This document shows positions 18,783-27,724 of a stretch of DNA of 64,000 bases, in pieces. The position numbers and the translations under genes were made by a program. The first letter of the stretch is position 1; each line of letters starts with the position of its first letter. The notes below the pieces were generated by a model, which saw nothing but the letters and a program-made list of their open reading frames with translations, had not been told where the DNA came from and ran no database searches. The stretch is from Bog-473 sp963850095 (GTDB lineage: Bacteria > Actinomycetota > Acidimicrobiia > Acidimicrobiales > RAAP-2), in NCBI GenBank assembly GCA_963850095.1, contig CAWKJX010000012.1, positions 372,001 through 436,000 on the forward strand, read 5' to 3'.

Positions 18783-19883
18783 TCAGCGGATCAGCTCACC
18801 GACGCCATCGAGCGCGCCACGGTCACAGAGGACCACGACGGTGCCTCCACAGCCGCCACCGCTCGTGCGGGCCCCGTAAACGCCCGGCCTCGCCAGAGCT
18901 TCCTCCACCACGGTGGTGGCGGCTGGATGGCCAAGCCCCATACTGTCGTAGCCGGCATGGCTCGCGGCCATAGCAACTCCCACCGTTGGCGCGTCCTCCT
19001 CACGGAGTGCCGCCAAGACCACGGCGCCCCGCCGATGCTCTTCCCCACCAAACCTCGTCGAGGCGCGCACGGGGTACAGCTGACTCCCGTCCACGGCGGT
19101 GGCGCTATCGCCATGGTCACTCCAGCGGTCGATGAACTCCGACCCGCTGAGGACCTCGGGGAGGGACTCCACCGCGGACGCTGGCAACTCGCTTACCCAC
19201 GCCCACGAATGCCCCGTGGCATCCTCGACCATCCGCTTGCCCATAAACGCGGCCGCCCTCGCCCGGCGGTAGGGGTCCCCCCCGACGTCGTGCGCCACGC
19301 CGGTGGGCCAGCCCACGACCTCGAGCGCGTCCGGGAGGGCCACCGCCTTGGCGACGGAGGCCGGACGGCAGAGAATCGGGAGCACAGCGTCCCGAACTCC
19401 CATGGCCACTGCCACCTGATCCATGATTCCGCACGGGGCACCGACGACCTGGTTCTCTGCCTCCTGGCATAGAGCGGCCAGGCGGAGCGGAGGAACGGAT
19501 TCTGCTCCCAGGGCGCGGGCGGTGGCCACCTCGAGCGCCGCACTCGATGCCACGCCGACCGATGCCGGCAGGTCCGACGAGACCGTCACGGTCCCCTGCA
19601 CCTTGTCGATGACGCGATGACGCAGAAGGACCACAGCGACGCCGATCACGTAATGCGTCCATCGTGGCAGCGGCGCTAAGACCTCCCGAACAGTCTCGTA
19701 GGGCAGGCTCGCCAGCTGAGCAAGCTCGTCGGCCGAAAGCCTGGCAGGACCCACCTCGAAGTCACCGACGCCAACGACGTCAACCTGTGCCGACTGACGG
19801 GTCGGCATCTCCAGCACGAGCGCTCCGGAATAGTCCGCCACACCCCCAAGCAGGTCGAGACGGCCGGGTGCGCTACCCCGCAC
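18783..19883 (-). CDS. GHMP-family sugar kinase, galactokinase/L-arabinokinase-like
   Basis: 366 residues. The GHMP motifs are present: substrate motif near the N-terminus (APGRLDLLGGVADYSGAL), the ATP loop SSDLPASVGVASSAALEVA and a C-terminal TSGGGCGGTVVVL. The first motif differs from canonical GalK (GEHTDYNGG) and resembles the kinase domain of plant L-arabinokinase (GGIADYSGSL as I recall it); ENQVVGAPCGIMDQ also fits that branch. It is the last gene of the operon beta-galactosidase - galT - IMPase - kinase, so galactose is the simplest substrate, but arabinose is possible. It overlaps the upstream gene by 11 bp. Confidence 0.8.
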   Translation of the reverse strand: MRGSAPGRLDLLGGVADYSGALVLEMPTRQSAQVDVVGVGDFEVGPARLSADELAQLASLPYETVREVLAPLPRWTHYVIGVAVVLLRHRVIDKVQGTVTVSSDLPASVGVASSAALEVATARALGAESVPPLRLAALCQEAENQVVGAPCGIMDQVAVAMGVRDAVLPILCRPASVAKAVALPDALEVVGWPTGVAHDVGGDPYRRARAAAFMGKRMVEDATGHSWAWVSELPASAVESLPEVLSGSEFIDRWSDHGDSATAVDGSQLYPVRASTRFGGEEHRRGAVVLAALREEDAPTVGVAMAASHAGYDSMGLGHPAATTVVEEALARPGVYGARTSGGGCGGTVVVLCDRGALDGVGELIR

Positions 19884-20796
19884 CGAGCCCGTCCACGAGC
19901 TCGGCCAGGATCGGCGAGATCGTCGCTGCCAGAACCTCGTTGGCGTATCCGACCCAGGCCACAGGCGACGTCGTGTCCAGTGGCGCGTCCAGCGGCTGTC
20001 CCCACGGGTCCGTGACTACGCCACCGGCCTCGGTCAGCAGCATGGAGGTACACAGGTCGTAGGGATGGCAGGCGAAAGCCTCGGAATTGATCAACGGGCG
20101 GAGGTCGGCGACGAACCGGTCGCGGCCCGTCATCAGTTCGTGGAGCTGGCCTCCACTCGAGATGTACTCATCTTCAAAAACGGTGTCACAGCCAATGCGG
20201 CGGAAGAGCTCCGCTTCGAACGCCGCCAGTGCGACCTTTCCGGGGAGGAAGAACTTAGCGAGACCACTGAAGCTGTGGTCGAGGTGGGACGCCGACGAAG
20301 GTCGTTCGTCCAGGAGCGCCCTCGTCCCTTCCCGCAAGTCGATGCGCTCCGCGACGAGACCTCCCGCACGCGTGCCGCTGACCTGATCGGCGGCACCCTG
20401 CTTCGACGTCGGGAGTTCGGTCATGGCGGCCGCCACGATGTCGGCCAGCGAGCCTTCCGGTGGCGCCGCAGCGGCAAGGCACCAGGCGGACCGCTTGTCG
20501 TACATCAAGCCACGTGTCCCGTCGATGGTGTCGACGATCACCGTCCAAGCGGGCGCAGCTCCGACAATGACCGGTTCTTCAAGGCCCTCAGAAACGATTC
20601 TGACATCGGGCCAGTGCTCCTCGAACCACGCCACCAGCGCGTCGTCTGCCACGCGGTCGATGGCATAGATGGTGTCCGCCGCGGTCTGACCCGCTATAGC
20701 GGACATGTTTATGCCACGAGCCTCGGTGACCAGCGTGCGCACGTGATCGCCCAGCGCGCACAACAGGCGCCGAGCGTCGTCAGGCCCGGGCGGCAC
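19873..20796 (-). CDS. Inositol monophosphatase-family phosphatase
   Basis: 307 residues. IMPase metal motifs are visible in modified form: IVSEGLEEP, IVDTIDGTRG (usual DPIDGT) and YDLCTSMLLTEAGGVVTD. The fold dephosphorylates inositol phosphates, sugar bisphosphates or PAP. It overlaps galT by 17 bp at one end and the GHMP kinase by 11 bp at the other, so it is firmly part of the galactose operon. A sugar-phosphate phosphatase role is likely, but I cannot name the substrate. Confidence 0.72.
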   Translation of the reverse strand: MPPGPDDARRLLCALGDHVRTLVTEARGINMSAIAGQTAADTIYAIDRVADDALVAWFEEHWPDVRIVSEGLEEPVIVGAAPAWTVIVDTIDGTRGLMYDKRSAWCLAAAAPPEGSLADIVAAAMTELPTSKQGAADQVSGTRAGGLVAERIDLREGTRALLDERPSSASHLDHSFSGLAKFFLPGKVALAAFEAELFRRIGCDTVFEDEYISSGGQLHELMTGRDRFVADLRPLINSEAFACHPYDLCTSMLLTEAGGVVTDPWGQPLDAPLDTTSPVAWVGYANEVLAATISPILAELVDGLGAG

Positions 20797-21763
20797 GGAG
20801 CTCCGCTGCTTTCTCGTCGGGATCGGACTCGTTCGTCATCGACCCTCCCCCGACTTCGGGGCCAGCCAGATACTTAAGCAGTCCGGGCGTCCGGAGAGGC
20901 GGGTGCAGCTCGATATGAAATGGGTAGTCGGGGTACTCACCCACCGGAGCTTGGTGCACCGCCAGAACATAGGGAAGCCGGAACCCCCACAATGCATCGT
21001 AGAGCCGCACGACCTCACGCAAGACGAGTGCCAGTGAGCGGCATTCGTTCTCGTCGAGGTCGATGAGCGACGTCGCGGGCCGAAGCGGCAGAATATGCAC
21101 CTCGTAGGCGTAGAGCGCGAACCAGGGGACGCAGGCAAAGAAGTGCGACCCCTCCGCGACAACCCGGGGTCCCGACCGCTCGCGGTCGATGACATCGCCC
21201 AACAGAGAGTGGCCGGTGTCCCGGCGATGGTCCAGAGCAACCTCTGCTTCGCGCGCCATCGTGGCGTAGACCATCGATCCGGCGTAGATCTGGCAGTGAG
21301 GATGTGGGTTGGAGGTGCCCACCAGCGCCCCCCGGTTCTCGAAGATCAGCACATGTTCGACGCCGTCCTGCGACTGGAGGAATCGCGTGCGCTCGCACCA
21401 GGTGGCGACCACCGCGGTCACCTCGTCGTCGGTCAGGTCAGCCAGGGACCGCGTTGGGTCATGGTGGTAGCAGACGACTTCGGCCGTCCCCAAGGCGCGT
21501 TGTGTCCGGTACAGGCTGTCCGTCGGACTCGGCTCCGGAGCCTCCGGAGAGAACACCGGGAGGTCGTTCGTGAACACGTACACCCCGTGGTAGTCGGGGT
21601 TGGTGCCAGTGAGACGCGTGCCGCCTGGGGCCAGCGCGTTGTCAGGCGCCGGCGTGGGCTCGTCGGGCGCCACCGCCGCACCGATCCACGGACGATCGCC
21701 CCGGTGTGAGGTGAAGAGGACCCATGTGCCTCGGAACGGGTGCCATCGCACCTCCCAGACCAT
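20780..21763 (-). CDS. galT: Galactose-1-phosphate uridylyltransferase
   Basis: 327 residues from ATG 21763. The frame is open upstream into the beta-galactosidase gene, but homology starts at EVRWHPFRGTWVLFTSHRGD. The catalytic motif SNPHPHCQIYA at residues 151-161 contains the nucleophilic His and the HxH. The C-terminal half has YEVHILPLRPATSL and PFHIELHPPLR, as in other GalT proteins. It exchanges UMP between UDP-glucose and galactose 1-phosphate. It starts 8 bp after the beta-galactosidase stop. If the neighbouring kinase makes arabinose 1-phosphate, a broader substrate range is possible. Confidence 0.88.
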   Translation of the reverse strand: MVWEVRWHPFRGTWVLFTSHRGDRPWIGAAVAPDEPTPAPDNALAPGGTRLTGTNPDYHGVYVFTNDLPVFSPEAPEPSPTDSLYRTQRALGTAEVVCYHHDPTRSLADLTDDEVTAVVATWCERTRFLQSQDGVEHVLIFENRGALVGTSNPHPHCQIYAGSMVYATMAREAEVALDHRRDTGHSLLGDVIDRERSGPRVVAEGSHFFACVPWFALYAYEVHILPLRPATSLIDLDENECRSLALVLREVVRLYDALWGFRLPYVLAVHQAPVGEYPDYPFHIELHPPLRTPGLLKYLAGPEVGGGSMTNESDPDEKAAELRAARA

Positions 21764-21771
21764 CTGCTGGG

Positions 21772-24237
21772 TCAGGCCCGCGCGTCGATGTGGACGTACT
21801 GAGGTTCGCATCCCTCCGCTGTGGCAGTGACGGTGATCCGTCCCGGTCCGGTGGGGCGGACCACAGCCAACGCCCGGCCATCGAAGGTCGTGCAACGAGG
21901 GAGGGTGAACGGCTCTTCACTCATTGGATTGGCCGAGCCCAGCGCCTGCAGCACCCCGGGGCCGCCGACCGCGACCTCCACTGGGCGGGCACCTGTTCCA
22001 AGCGGCACGCCCTCGGAGTCGACCAGTGTCAGTGAGACGAAGGCCAGGTCGTGGGAGTCCGCGGCGATCTCAGCACGGTCGACTTCAGCTTCGAGATGCG
22101 CCGACCCACTGGCCGAACGGATCTCGGTCCGGCCGCACTCGGTGCCGCGCCGCCAGGCCACCGCCTCAATGCGGCCCGGCTCGAACACGGTCTCGAAGAC
22201 CGCCCGATAGCGAGCGGTTTTGCCCGCTGGCTGCGTGCCCACCGATTTGCCGTTCACGAACACCTCCACTTCGTCCGCGTCGGCGTAGACCTCGACTGTG
22301 ACGGGGGCCTTCTCGTGGCCCTCCCAGCTCCAGCAAGGGACGACGTCACTCCAGGACCACGGCGTCGCCCCAAACAGCTGACCATGATGCTCGGGCCGTC
22401 CCACGGCGATGTAGGGATCCGTTCGGAACCCGAAGACGATCTCCCGGTAATACGACTGAGGTCGGCGGTGCCCGGTGATGTCGATGTCGCCGCACCAAGC
22501 GGTCAACCAGGGATAGTCGCCCTGGAAGGCGGCGGGTGCGGCCGACTCTCCAGGTGCCGCGTAGACCGTTCGGCCGATCCCGGCTTCGCCCAGGTAGTCC
22601 CAGCCGGTCCAGACGAAGTCGCCGATGACGTGGGGGTTGTCGACGACGCCCGCCCAACCGGTGTCGATGGCAGCTGGATGCGTCTCACTGGCGACGATCA
22701 CCCGGTTCGGATAGAGCTCGCCATCGATCTCGAACCGTGACTCCATGTAGTTGTAGCCGGCGACATCGAGATACGAAAGCGTCTCGGCGGACTTGGTGGC
22801 AACAACGGGCGACGTCATCAGCTGGGAGAGGAAGTCCGCCAGGTCGGTCATGGCCGTATTGATGCCGGTTTCCTCACCGGCCTCTGCGGCCTGGTGTGCC
22901 CTTCCCTCGTCAATGCTCTTTCTGAGCTCGGCCATCAGTTCCGGCCCGCCGATGAGCAGGCCACTCACGGCTTCGGTGACCAAGCGAGTCCCGTCGAGCG
23001 AGCGAACCTTCTCGGCCAGGGCCCGACCCAGCCGGGCGCCATAGGGCCGGCCTGCCTCGGGGACTTCGTTCCCGATGCTGTACATGATCACGCTGGGATG
23101 ATTGCGGTCCTTGCGCACCATGGCAGCGATGTCGGCGTCCCACCAGTCGGGAAAGCGCAGCGCATAGTCGAACTCGCTCTTGGGCTCCGCCCACATGTCG
23201 AAGGCCTCGTCCATCACCATGACCCCGAGTCGATCGCAGGCCGCCAACATGCCCTGGCTCATCGGGTTGTGTGCGCTCCTGATGGCGTTGAACCCGGCCG
23301 CCTTCAGAATCGCGACCCGGCGCTCCTCGGCCCGGTTGATGGCGCTTGCGCCGAGCGGGCCATTGTCGTGGTGCACGCACGCACCGCGCAGGAGGATGGG
23401 CTCACCGTTGATGCGCAGGCCGCGCACCGGGTCGAGTGCCAAGGTCCGCATGCCGAACGTTGTCGTCTCCGTGTCCAGAGTCTCTTCGCCATCGGCCAGT
23501 GTGACCCGGCATGTGTACAGATACGGATCATCAGGACCCCACCGGCGCGGGTTGGACACGGCCAGCCGGTGGCGCACCACTGCCGTCTCGCCCGCGACGA
23601 TGCTGGCTGGCGCGCTGGAAAGCGCGACGACCGTTCCGTCCGCAGTGAGCAATTCGACGGCAACCATGGCGGTGGAGTCGGAGTTCGAGTGATTGCAGAC
23701 CTCGGTGGCAACAGCGACCACAGCCATGTCCTCATCGAGCTCTGGCGTCGTGACTTGCAGACCCTGAGATTCCAGATGGACCCGCCCAGCCCGAAGCAAC
23801 CAGACGTTGCGGTGGATCCCGGCACCCGAATACCACCGACTGTCCTCGTGGACGCGTGCTTCGACCCTGACTTCGTTGGGTTCACCGAAGCGGAGGAGAT
23901 GGTCGATCGGCACGACGAAGCCCGAATAGCCGTAGGGACGATGCGTCGCCAGTTCGTCGTTGACGAACACGCGGGCGTCGCGGTACACGCCCTCGAACTC
24001 CAAGAGGATGCACGCGTTCACGTCTTCCGCCGACACGTCGAGCGTCCGCGTGTATCGCCACACACCGCCCAGGAAGAACCCCGATGACGGGCTCCCGGAC
24101 GGCGAGCGCTCCCCGCCGATCATGGCGTCGTGAGGAAGGGTTACCGGCGTGGGCTCGGGCGCCAGACCCATCCGCTCGGTAAACCGATTCGTCTTTTGGT
24201 CGACGGCCCAGCCGTGGTTGAGTGCAGTGCGCTCCAT
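21772..24237 (-). CDS. Beta-galactosidase, GH2, cytoplasmic
   Basis: 821 residues with GH2 domains in order: sugar-binding jelly roll (FFLGGVWRYTRTLDV), Ig-like domain, TIM barrel, then a DUF4982-like module (VEVYADADEVEVFVNGKSVG) and a final Ig-like domain. The acid/base Glu is in YSIGNEVPEAG near residue 390, the nucleophile Glu in VASETHP near residue 518. There is no N-x-K glucuronidase motif and no signal peptide. It heads the galT operon, which fits galactose release inside the cell. Related enzymes also act on other beta-glycosides, so the specificity is by context. An operator lies 25 bp upstream. Confidence 0.87.
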   Translation of the reverse strand: MERTALNHGWAVDQKTNRFTERMGLAPEPTPVTLPHDAMIGGERSPSGSPSSGFFLGGVWRYTRTLDVSAEDVNACILLEFEGVYRDARVFVNDELATHRPYGYSGFVVPIDHLLRFGEPNEVRVEARVHEDSRWYSGAGIHRNVWLLRAGRVHLESQGLQVTTPELDEDMAVVAVATEVCNHSNSDSTAMVAVELLTADGTVVALSSAPASIVAGETAVVRHRLAVSNPRRWGPDDPYLYTCRVTLADGEETLDTETTTFGMRTLALDPVRGLRINGEPILLRGACVHHDNGPLGASAINRAEERRVAILKAAGFNAIRSAHNPMSQGMLAACDRLGVMVMDEAFDMWAEPKSEFDYALRFPDWWDADIAAMVRKDRNHPSVIMYSIGNEVPEAGRPYGARLGRALAEKVRSLDGTRLVTEAVSGLLIGGPELMAELRKSIDEGRAHQAAEAGEETGINTAMTDLADFLSQLMTSPVVATKSAETLSYLDVAGYNYMESRFEIDGELYPNRVIVASETHPAAIDTGWAGVVDNPHVIGDFVWTGWDYLGEAGIGRTVYAAPGESAAPAAFQGDYPWLTAWCGDIDITGHRRPQSYYREIVFGFRTDPYIAVGRPEHHGQLFGATPWSWSDVVPCWSWEGHEKAPVTVEVYADADEVEVFVNGKSVGTQPAGKTARYRAVFETVFEPGRIEAVAWRRGTECGRTEIRSASGSAHLEAEVDRAEIAADSHDLAFVSLTLVDSEGVPLGTGARPVEVAVGGPGVLQALGSANPMSEEPFTLPRCTTFDGRALAVVRPTGPGRITVTATAEGCEPQYVHIDARA

Positions 24238-24261
24238 TTTGCCATCTTAGGGCGGATGCGA

Positions 24262-24275
24262 TGTTATCGCTATCA
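24262..24275. promoter_or_regulatory. LacI-type operator (TGTTATCGCTATCA) before the beta-galactosidase operon
   Basis: It matches the xylose-region site TGATAACGCTATCA at 12 of 14 positions and keeps the right half CGCTATCA exactly. It lies 25 bp before ATG 24237, where repression would be expected. Confidence 0.5.
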
Positions 24276-24364
24276 TGCCCATACTCCCAGGTAGCTCTAC
24301 ACGAAGATGGAGTGGATTACTGCGTAGTTCGGCCTCTCTACCGAATTCGCCCTCATACTCACGG

Positions 24365-25216
24365 TCATCCGGAGCCGGCGAGGAATGGGTAGATGCGAGT
24401 GAAGTCGGCTCCTGGCTCCGCCTCAGCGAACCGCTCCCACACCGAGATCGTCGACGGCGCTAGGGCTGAAGGGGACCCCTGCGCCTCGACCGCGCCGACA
24501 AAGAGGCGCAGATCCTTGGCCATCAGCAAGTTGGTAAACCCGGCGGCGTAGCGCCCTGTCAGCACATGCGTCGGGAACTTGTCGCTGGTCGCCCCGCTCT
24601 GTCCGCTGGACGCGTTGAGCACCTCGAGCATTGTGGCCATGTCGAGTCCGACCGACAATCCGAAGGCCACCGCCTCGCTAGTCGCCGCCAGGGCCGTGGC
24701 CGAGAGGAAGTTGTTGGCCAGCTTCAGCGCCTGCGCCATGCCCGGCCGGTCCCCCACCCGCCGCCGGCGGTCGCTGAGCCCCGCCAGCACTGGTTCGACC
24801 TCTGTGCAGACCTCATCCGTTCCGGCGTACATGACAGAGAGCGTGCGAGCGAGCGCACCTGCCACTCCGCCCGATACCGGGGCGTCGACGTAGCCGATGC
24901 GGACCGCTGCTAGGAGCTCATCGACAGCTCGCGCCGCGGTCACTCCGATGGTCGAGGTGTCGACGATGTTTGTGATCCGACGTCCGGAAGCTGCCGCCAG
25001 TGCCTCCGCCACCTGCTCCGAAGCGCTCCCGTCGGGCAGGCTGAGCACGACGACGTCGGCGCGCCTGGCGACCTCGTCGAGGCTGAGGAAGGTTGCGCCG
25101 TCGGGGCTGCGTTCGGAGCCGGCGACATCGTGGGTGAGGACCTCGTGACCGGACGCCACCAGGTTGCCCGCCAGGACGCTGCCCATGTTGCCGAGCCCGA
25201 CGAAGCCGACGGTCAC
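24365..25216 (-). CDS. NAD(P)-dependent beta-hydroxyacid dehydrogenase (3-hydroxyisobutyrate dehydrogenase family)
   Basis: 283 residues from GTG 25216. The Rossmann motif GFVGLGNMGSVLAGNL opens the protein, then DAPVSGGVAGALARTLSVM (substrate site) and the catalytic Lys in ALKLANNFLSATAL. The family includes 3-hydroxyisobutyrate, tartronate semialdehyde and 6-phosphogluconate dehydrogenases; at this length a small beta-hydroxyacid is the substrate. It starts 2 bp after the stop of the carboxymuconolactone-decarboxylase-like gene and ends the five-gene minus-strand operon that begins at 28477. Its substrate is probably a late intermediate of that operon's pathway. Confidence 0.83.
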   Translation of the reverse strand: MTVGFVGLGNMGSVLAGNLVASGHEVLTHDVAGSERSPDGATFLSLDEVARRADVVVLSLPDGSASEQVAEALAAASGRRITNIVDTSTIGVTAARAVDELLAAVRIGYVDAPVSGGVAGALARTLSVMYAGTDEVCTEVEPVLAGLSDRRRRVGDRPGMAQALKLANNFLSATALAATSEAVAFGLSVGLDMATMLEVLNASSGQSGATSDKFPTHVLTGRYAAGFTNLLMAKDLRLFVGAVEAQGSPSALAPSTISVWERFAEAEPGADFTRIYPFLAGSG

Positions 25217-25218
25217 CC

Positions 25219-25602
25219 TCAGCTGCCTTGCTGCTCGGCCCGCACGGCGAGGAGAGCCCGCTTGGCCGCGTTCCCGGCCGGCGCGCCGCAGTAGGCCGCG
25301 ATCTGAAAGAGCAGTTCGTCGAGCTCGTCGTCGGTCACGCCCGTACGGTCCTTGGCACCGACGTGGAGCCGGAACTCCTCCATGCGCCCGAGCGCGGCGG
25401 TCATGGCCACAACGAGGAGGCTGCGGTCGCGCGTACTCAGCGCTCCGCCGCGGGCCCACACGCCCCAGGCCATGGACGTGATGTAGTCGCTGAACTCGCC
25501 CATGGTGGGGTTGGGGTCGGCCGCCTGGGCGTCGACGTAGGCGTCGCCTAGCATGGCGCGGCGCAGGGCGTGCGCCGCCTGCAGGTCGTCGTTCTCCGGC
25601 AC
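25219..25602 (-). CDS. Carboxymuconolactone decarboxylase family protein
   Basis: 127 residues from GTG 25602. The all-helical core with LSTRDRSLLVVAMTAALGRMEE, HVGAKDRTGVT and ELLFQIAAYCGAPAG is typical of PcaC-type proteins. Known members decarboxylate 4-carboxymuconolactone or act as AhpD-like disulfide reductases. The CxxC pair of AhpD is absent, so the PcaC-like branch is favoured. It lies 6 bp after the amidohydrolase and 2 bp before the hydroxyacid dehydrogenase. No other protocatechuate gene is visible, so the real substrate may be a different lactone. Confidence 0.82.
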   Translation of the reverse strand: MPENDDLQAAHALRRAMLGDAYVDAQAADPNPTMGEFSDYITSMAWGVWARGGALSTRDRSLLVVAMTAALGRMEEFRLHVGAKDRTGVTDDELDELLFQIAAYCGAPAGNAAKRALLAVRAEQQGS

Positions 25603-25608
25603 GAGCGC

Positions 25609-26853
25609 TCAGCCGCCCTTGTAGATCCGGCCGTCCTTCATGACGAACGACACCTCCTTGGTCACCTTGATGTCCTCGGAGGGATCGCCGGGCACGGCAA
25701 CGATGTCGGCCAGATATCCCGGGGCCAGGCGACCGAGGTCGTGCTCGTGCTCGATGAGCTCGGCGCTGGTCAGGGTGGCCGCCTGCAGCGCCCGCATCGG
25801 CGTCATGCCCCGGTCGCACATGGAGATGAGTTCCTCCGCCTGGCTGCCGTGTGGGATGGCCGGGGCGTCGGAGCCACAGGCGATTTTCACGCCGAGCTCG
25901 AGTGCCCGGCCGAACATCCGGCGCGCCTGCGGAAAGATTTCGGCCGCCTTCTTCTGGAGGATGGGATGAATGCGGTCCACCGCCATGTGATCGGCGAGTG
26001 CGGTCGTGCCGACGAGAAAGGTCTCGTGCTCGACCATCTGCTTGAGCGTGTCTTCGGTGGCCAATGACCCGTGCTCAATACAGTCGACGCCGGAACGGAT
26101 GCACGCCCGGATGCCAGCATCACCATGCGCGTGCGCGGCGACGCGTAGGCCGTTGCGATGCGCTTCGTCCACGATGGCGGCCAGTTCCTCGTCCGAGTAC
26201 TGCTGGCAGCCGGCGGCCGAGCTGAACGACATCACACCGCCCGAGGCCGAGATTTTGATCAGCTTGGCGCCGTACTTGATCTGGTAGCGGACGGCCTTGC
26301 GAACCTCGGGCACGCCGTTGGCGATCCCCTGCTCGACACTCTGGGGCATGATGCCCGGGGCGAGCCCCTGGAACATGGTCGGATCGAGGTGGCCGCCGGT
26401 CGGCGTGATGGCGTGGCCCGCCGGAAGAATACGCGGTCCGGGGAACCATCCGTTGTCGACTCCCTTCATCAGGTCGACATCGAGGAGGAAACCCGCTGTG
26501 TAGACCATCAGGCCAAGGTTGCGGACGGTGGTAAACCCGGCTTCGAGCGTGGTGCGGCAATTCACGACACCGCGCAGGGTCCGGTACACCGGCGAATCCT
26601 TCACCCCGTGCATGGGGTCGGGCAGGCCGTCGGGCCCGCCCGGCCCGCCGATGAGCATGTTCAGCTCCATGTCCATCAGACCGGGCAGGAGCGTCACGTC
26701 GCCCAGGTCGATCTCGGTGGCGGGGCTCGGGAGCTCCTTGGGATTGACGGCCACGATCTCGTTGCCGTCGATCACGATCACGGCCGGAGAGCGCACCTCA
26801 CCCGCCTCGACGTCGCACCAGCGGTCGGCCTTCAAGATCGTCACGTCACTCAT
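25609..26853 (-). CDS. Amidohydrolase-superfamily protein with unusual metal site
   Basis: 414 residues from ATG 26853, which has AGAGGAG 8 nt upstream. Amidohydrolase features: LLPGLMD near the first strand, KLIKISASGG (the usual carboxylated Lys), HAHGDAGIR, CIEHGS and GSDAPAI. The first strand lacks the usual HxH: it reads MDMELNMLIGG. This may mark a clade with one metal or a changed mechanism. Family relatives cleave dipeptides, imidazolone rings or lactones. It lies in the SDR - dioxygenase - amidohydrolase operon, so ring or amide hydrolysis after oxidation is a reasonable guess; nothing firmer can be said. Confidence 0.75.
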   Translation of the reverse strand: MSDVTILKADRWCDVEAGEVRSPAVIVIDGNEIVAVNPKELPSPATEIDLGDVTLLPGLMDMELNMLIGGPGGPDGLPDPMHGVKDSPVYRTLRGVVNCRTTLEAGFTTVRNLGLMVYTAGFLLDVDLMKGVDNGWFPGPRILPAGHAITPTGGHLDPTMFQGLAPGIMPQSVEQGIANGVPEVRKAVRYQIKYGAKLIKISASGGVMSFSSAAGCQQYSDEELAAIVDEAHRNGLRVAAHAHGDAGIRACIRSGVDCIEHGSLATEDTLKQMVEHETFLVGTTALADHMAVDRIHPILQKKAAEIFPQARRMFGRALELGVKIACGSDAPAIPHGSQAEELISMCDRGMTPMRALQAATLTSAELIEHEHDLGRLAPGYLADIVAVPGDPSEDIKVTKEVSFVMKDGRIYKGG

Positions 26854-26866
26854 CGTCTGACTCCTC

Positions 26867-27694
26867 TTATTGGATGGGCTCGTCGCCACTCATGGTCGTG
26901 CGGTGCATCTCGCGCTCCGACGTTGGGTCGTAGGGCTGCACCCGGTGCATGACCCCTGTGTTGTCCCAGACGACGAAGTCGCCCACCGACCACTCGTGGC
27001 GGTAGACGCGGTCGGGTACCGTCGCCCGCGCCATGAGGTCGGCCAGCAGGGCCTTGCCTACATCGAGGTCCATGCCGAGGACGTGTGATGCCGTCACGCC
27101 GATCACCAGTGACTTGCGGCCGGAGCGGTGCTCCCACACCAGCGGGTGCTCCTTGTCGGGCTTCTCCCGCCAGCGGGCCAACTCCTCGGGTGTCGGGTCC
27201 GGATTGATCTGGCGCTGCGAGGCCTCGAAGGAGTGCAGCACGCGCACGGACTCGAACCGCTCCTTCTCCTCCGGGCTGAGGTCGTCGTAGGCGGCGTAGG
27301 TGCTGGCGAACTCGGTCTCGCCACCCGTGGCGGACAGCACGACGGCGCTGAGCGTCGTCGCCTTGGCCGGGACGTCGTCCTGGGCACCGTCGATGTGCCA
27401 GTTGAACGTGCCCTTCGTGTACGCCGCCGTGTGGCTCTTGGCCGGATCGAGCGACACGGTGTAGATCGACGGCAGCGGGGCGGGCTCCGCCTTGCCGACG
27501 TCGTCCAGCTTCTTCGAGAACTGGACCTGGGTCTCGTCGTCGATGTGGAGCTGGCGGAACACCAGCACCCCGCTCTCCTCGAGCGCCTCCATGCAGGCGG
27601 CCGGGAGTCCGTCGTCCTTCTGCAGATCCGCCAGCTCGAGGCCGAGGACCTCGGCCCCCACGGTGCCGAGCTTCTTGGTAGTGATGGTGGTCAT
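26867..27694 (-). CDS. TauD/TfdA-family Fe(II)/2-oxoglutarate dioxygenase
   Basis: 275 residues. The double-stranded beta-helix core has the iron ligands HxD in NWHIDGAQ near residue 100 and the distal His in GVMHRVQPYD, followed by an Arg (REMHRTTM) for 2-oxoglutarate. Family members hydroxylate sulfonates, phenoxyacetates, betaines or other small acids, using oxygen and 2-oxoglutarate. It lies 13 bp upstream of the amidohydrolase and 30 bp after the SDR. The role in the local pathway is not known. Confidence 0.87.
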   Translation of the reverse strand: MTTITTKKLGTVGAEVLGLELADLQKDDGLPAACMEALEESGVLVFRQLHIDDETQVQFSKKLDDVGKAEPAPLPSIYTVSLDPAKSHTAAYTKGTFNWHIDGAQDDVPAKATTLSAVVLSATGGETEFASTYAAYDDLSPEEKERFESVRVLHSFEASQRQINPDPTPEELARWREKPDKEHPLVWEHRSGRKSLVIGVTASHVLGMDLDVGKALLADLMARATVPDRVYRHEWSVGDFVVWDNTGVMHRVQPYDPTSEREMHRTTMSGDEPIQ

Positions 27695-27724
27695 GGTGCT
27701 GCCCCCGATACTCCCCCGCGACGA

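Noticed and set aside
25219..25819. Extension of the hydroxyacid dehydrogenase frame to 484 residues
   Set aside because: The extra 200 residues are a shadow of the carboxymuconolactone decarboxylase gene; the Rossmann motif begins right after GTG 25216.
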